Shown here piece after piece: positions 63,790 through 64,000 of a DNA stretch of 64,000 bases. This stretch comes from Deltaproteobacteria bacterium (GTDB lineage Bacteria > Desulfobacterota > Desulfobacteria > Desulfobacterales > Desulfosarcinaceae). Position numbers and translations under genes: made by a program. Numbering within the stretch: position 1 is the stretch's first letter; each line of letters begins with the position of its first letter. A model generated the notes under the pieces. That model ran no database searches and was not told where the DNA came from. It saw only the letters and a program-made list of their open reading frames with translations. Location: NCBI GenBank assembly GCA_020444075.1, contig JAHLLR010000022.1, forward strand, positions 1-64,000, in the 5' to 3' direction.

Positions 63790-64000
63790 ATGGAAACCTA
63801 CCCGAACATAAAATCGGCAGCGACCATCGATGCCATGATCCGCTATGCGGAAACGCTGCTGGGTATTCGTTTCACAAGCATCAGGAAAAATCGGTACAGC
63901 GCCCTGTGCCCGTTCCACGCTGACACCAAGGAGAGTTTCATGGTGTATGTCAACAAGGATGATGAGGTCCGGTTCCATTGTTTCGGCGCCTGTAAGGGAG
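63790..64000 (+). CDS. CHC2 zinc-finger (DNA primase-type) protein, 5' part
   Basis: The first 70 residues run off the right edge. They contain the CHC2 zinc finger of DnaG-type primases: LCPFHADTKESF followed by VRFHCFGACKG, giving the C-X2-H and C-X3-C ligands. It is not preceded by rpsU or rpoD-like genes in the window, so it may be a mobile-element or phage-type primase rather than the housekeeping dnaG. The catalytic part cannot be seen. Confidence 0.85.
   Translation, partial: METYPNIKSAATIDAMIRYAETLLGIRFTSIRKNRYSALCPFHADTKESFMVYVNKDDEVRFHCFGACKG

Noticed and set aside
49700-64000. A complete known transmissible stress-tolerance island
   Set aside because: Only an FtsH and an Hsp20 remnant fit; ClpK/ClpG, YfdX, HdeD, KefB-type and DegP genes are not present.

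Overview
The window reads as the chromosome of a strictly anaerobic, probably sulfate-reducing member of the Desulfobacterota (Desulfobacteraceae/Desulfosarcinaceae-like). The evidence is gene content: heterodisulfide-reductase (Hdr) type iron-sulfur flavoproteins, a canonical DsrC, two in-frame UGA codons at known selenocysteine positions, a c-heme sensor kinase and many PAS/two-component proteins. No taxonomic search was possible.

Region 1 (1-14.2 kb) is an Hdr cluster embedded in a signalling cluster. The order is the tail of one HdrA, a Cys-type MvhD, an FrhB-like iron-sulfur protein, a 1135-residue double HdrA with a complete response-regulator receiver domain inserted in it, then HdrC and HdrB. 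Directly coupled to hdrB are a membrane kinase with two heme-c motifs and a receiver-kinase. Facing them are a hybrid kinase and a lone receiver. None of these signalling proteins has a DNA-binding domain, so the receiver inside HdrA is a candidate direct output.

Region 2 (14.3-30.9 kb) starts with miaA. It then has a kinase with an N-terminal NAD(P)-binding-like Rossmann domain, an NtrC-type sigma-54 activator, a good sigma-54 promoter with upstream direct repeats, and a double-receiver protein carrying a duplicated four-cysteine module. A long redox operon follows: an N-terminal HdrA piece with selenocysteine, NuoE, NuoF, a NuoG-HdrA fusion that continues where the HdrA piece stops, selenocysteine MvhD, an FrhB-like protein, and HydB/AsrA-like and HydG/AsrB-like proteins. 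DsrC sits at the end, followed by an intrinsic terminator. The likely role is NAD(H)- and ferredoxin-linked electron transfer with DsrC as a possible thiol/disulfide partner.

Region 3 (30.9-46 kb) holds a YjbQ protein, a nitrilase-family amidohydrolase, DUF2914, a four-gene RND efflux operon, khpA, a previously too-short small ORF, and an overlapping operon of GntR regulator, trpB, trpA, iron-type alcohol dehydrogenase and a TIGR03790-like protein. A heptanucleotide tandem array lies in front of that operon. Region 4 (46-49.7 kb) is a kinase/sigma-54 activator pair with a small membrane protein and a terminator.

Region 5 (49.7-64 kb) looks like a patchy accessory stress region: a hemolysin-III protein, a triple-BON periplasmic protein, several tiny membrane or coiled-coil proteins, a cobalamin-dependent radical SAM protein, a PAS kinase, two SPFH proteins next to an FtsH protease, decayed ends of an Hsp20 and a CBM48-like protein, a cardiolipin-synthase-like enzyme and, at the right edge, the start of a CHC2 zinc-finger (primase-type) protein. 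No rRNA, tRNA, CRISPR array or intact insertion sequence was seen.
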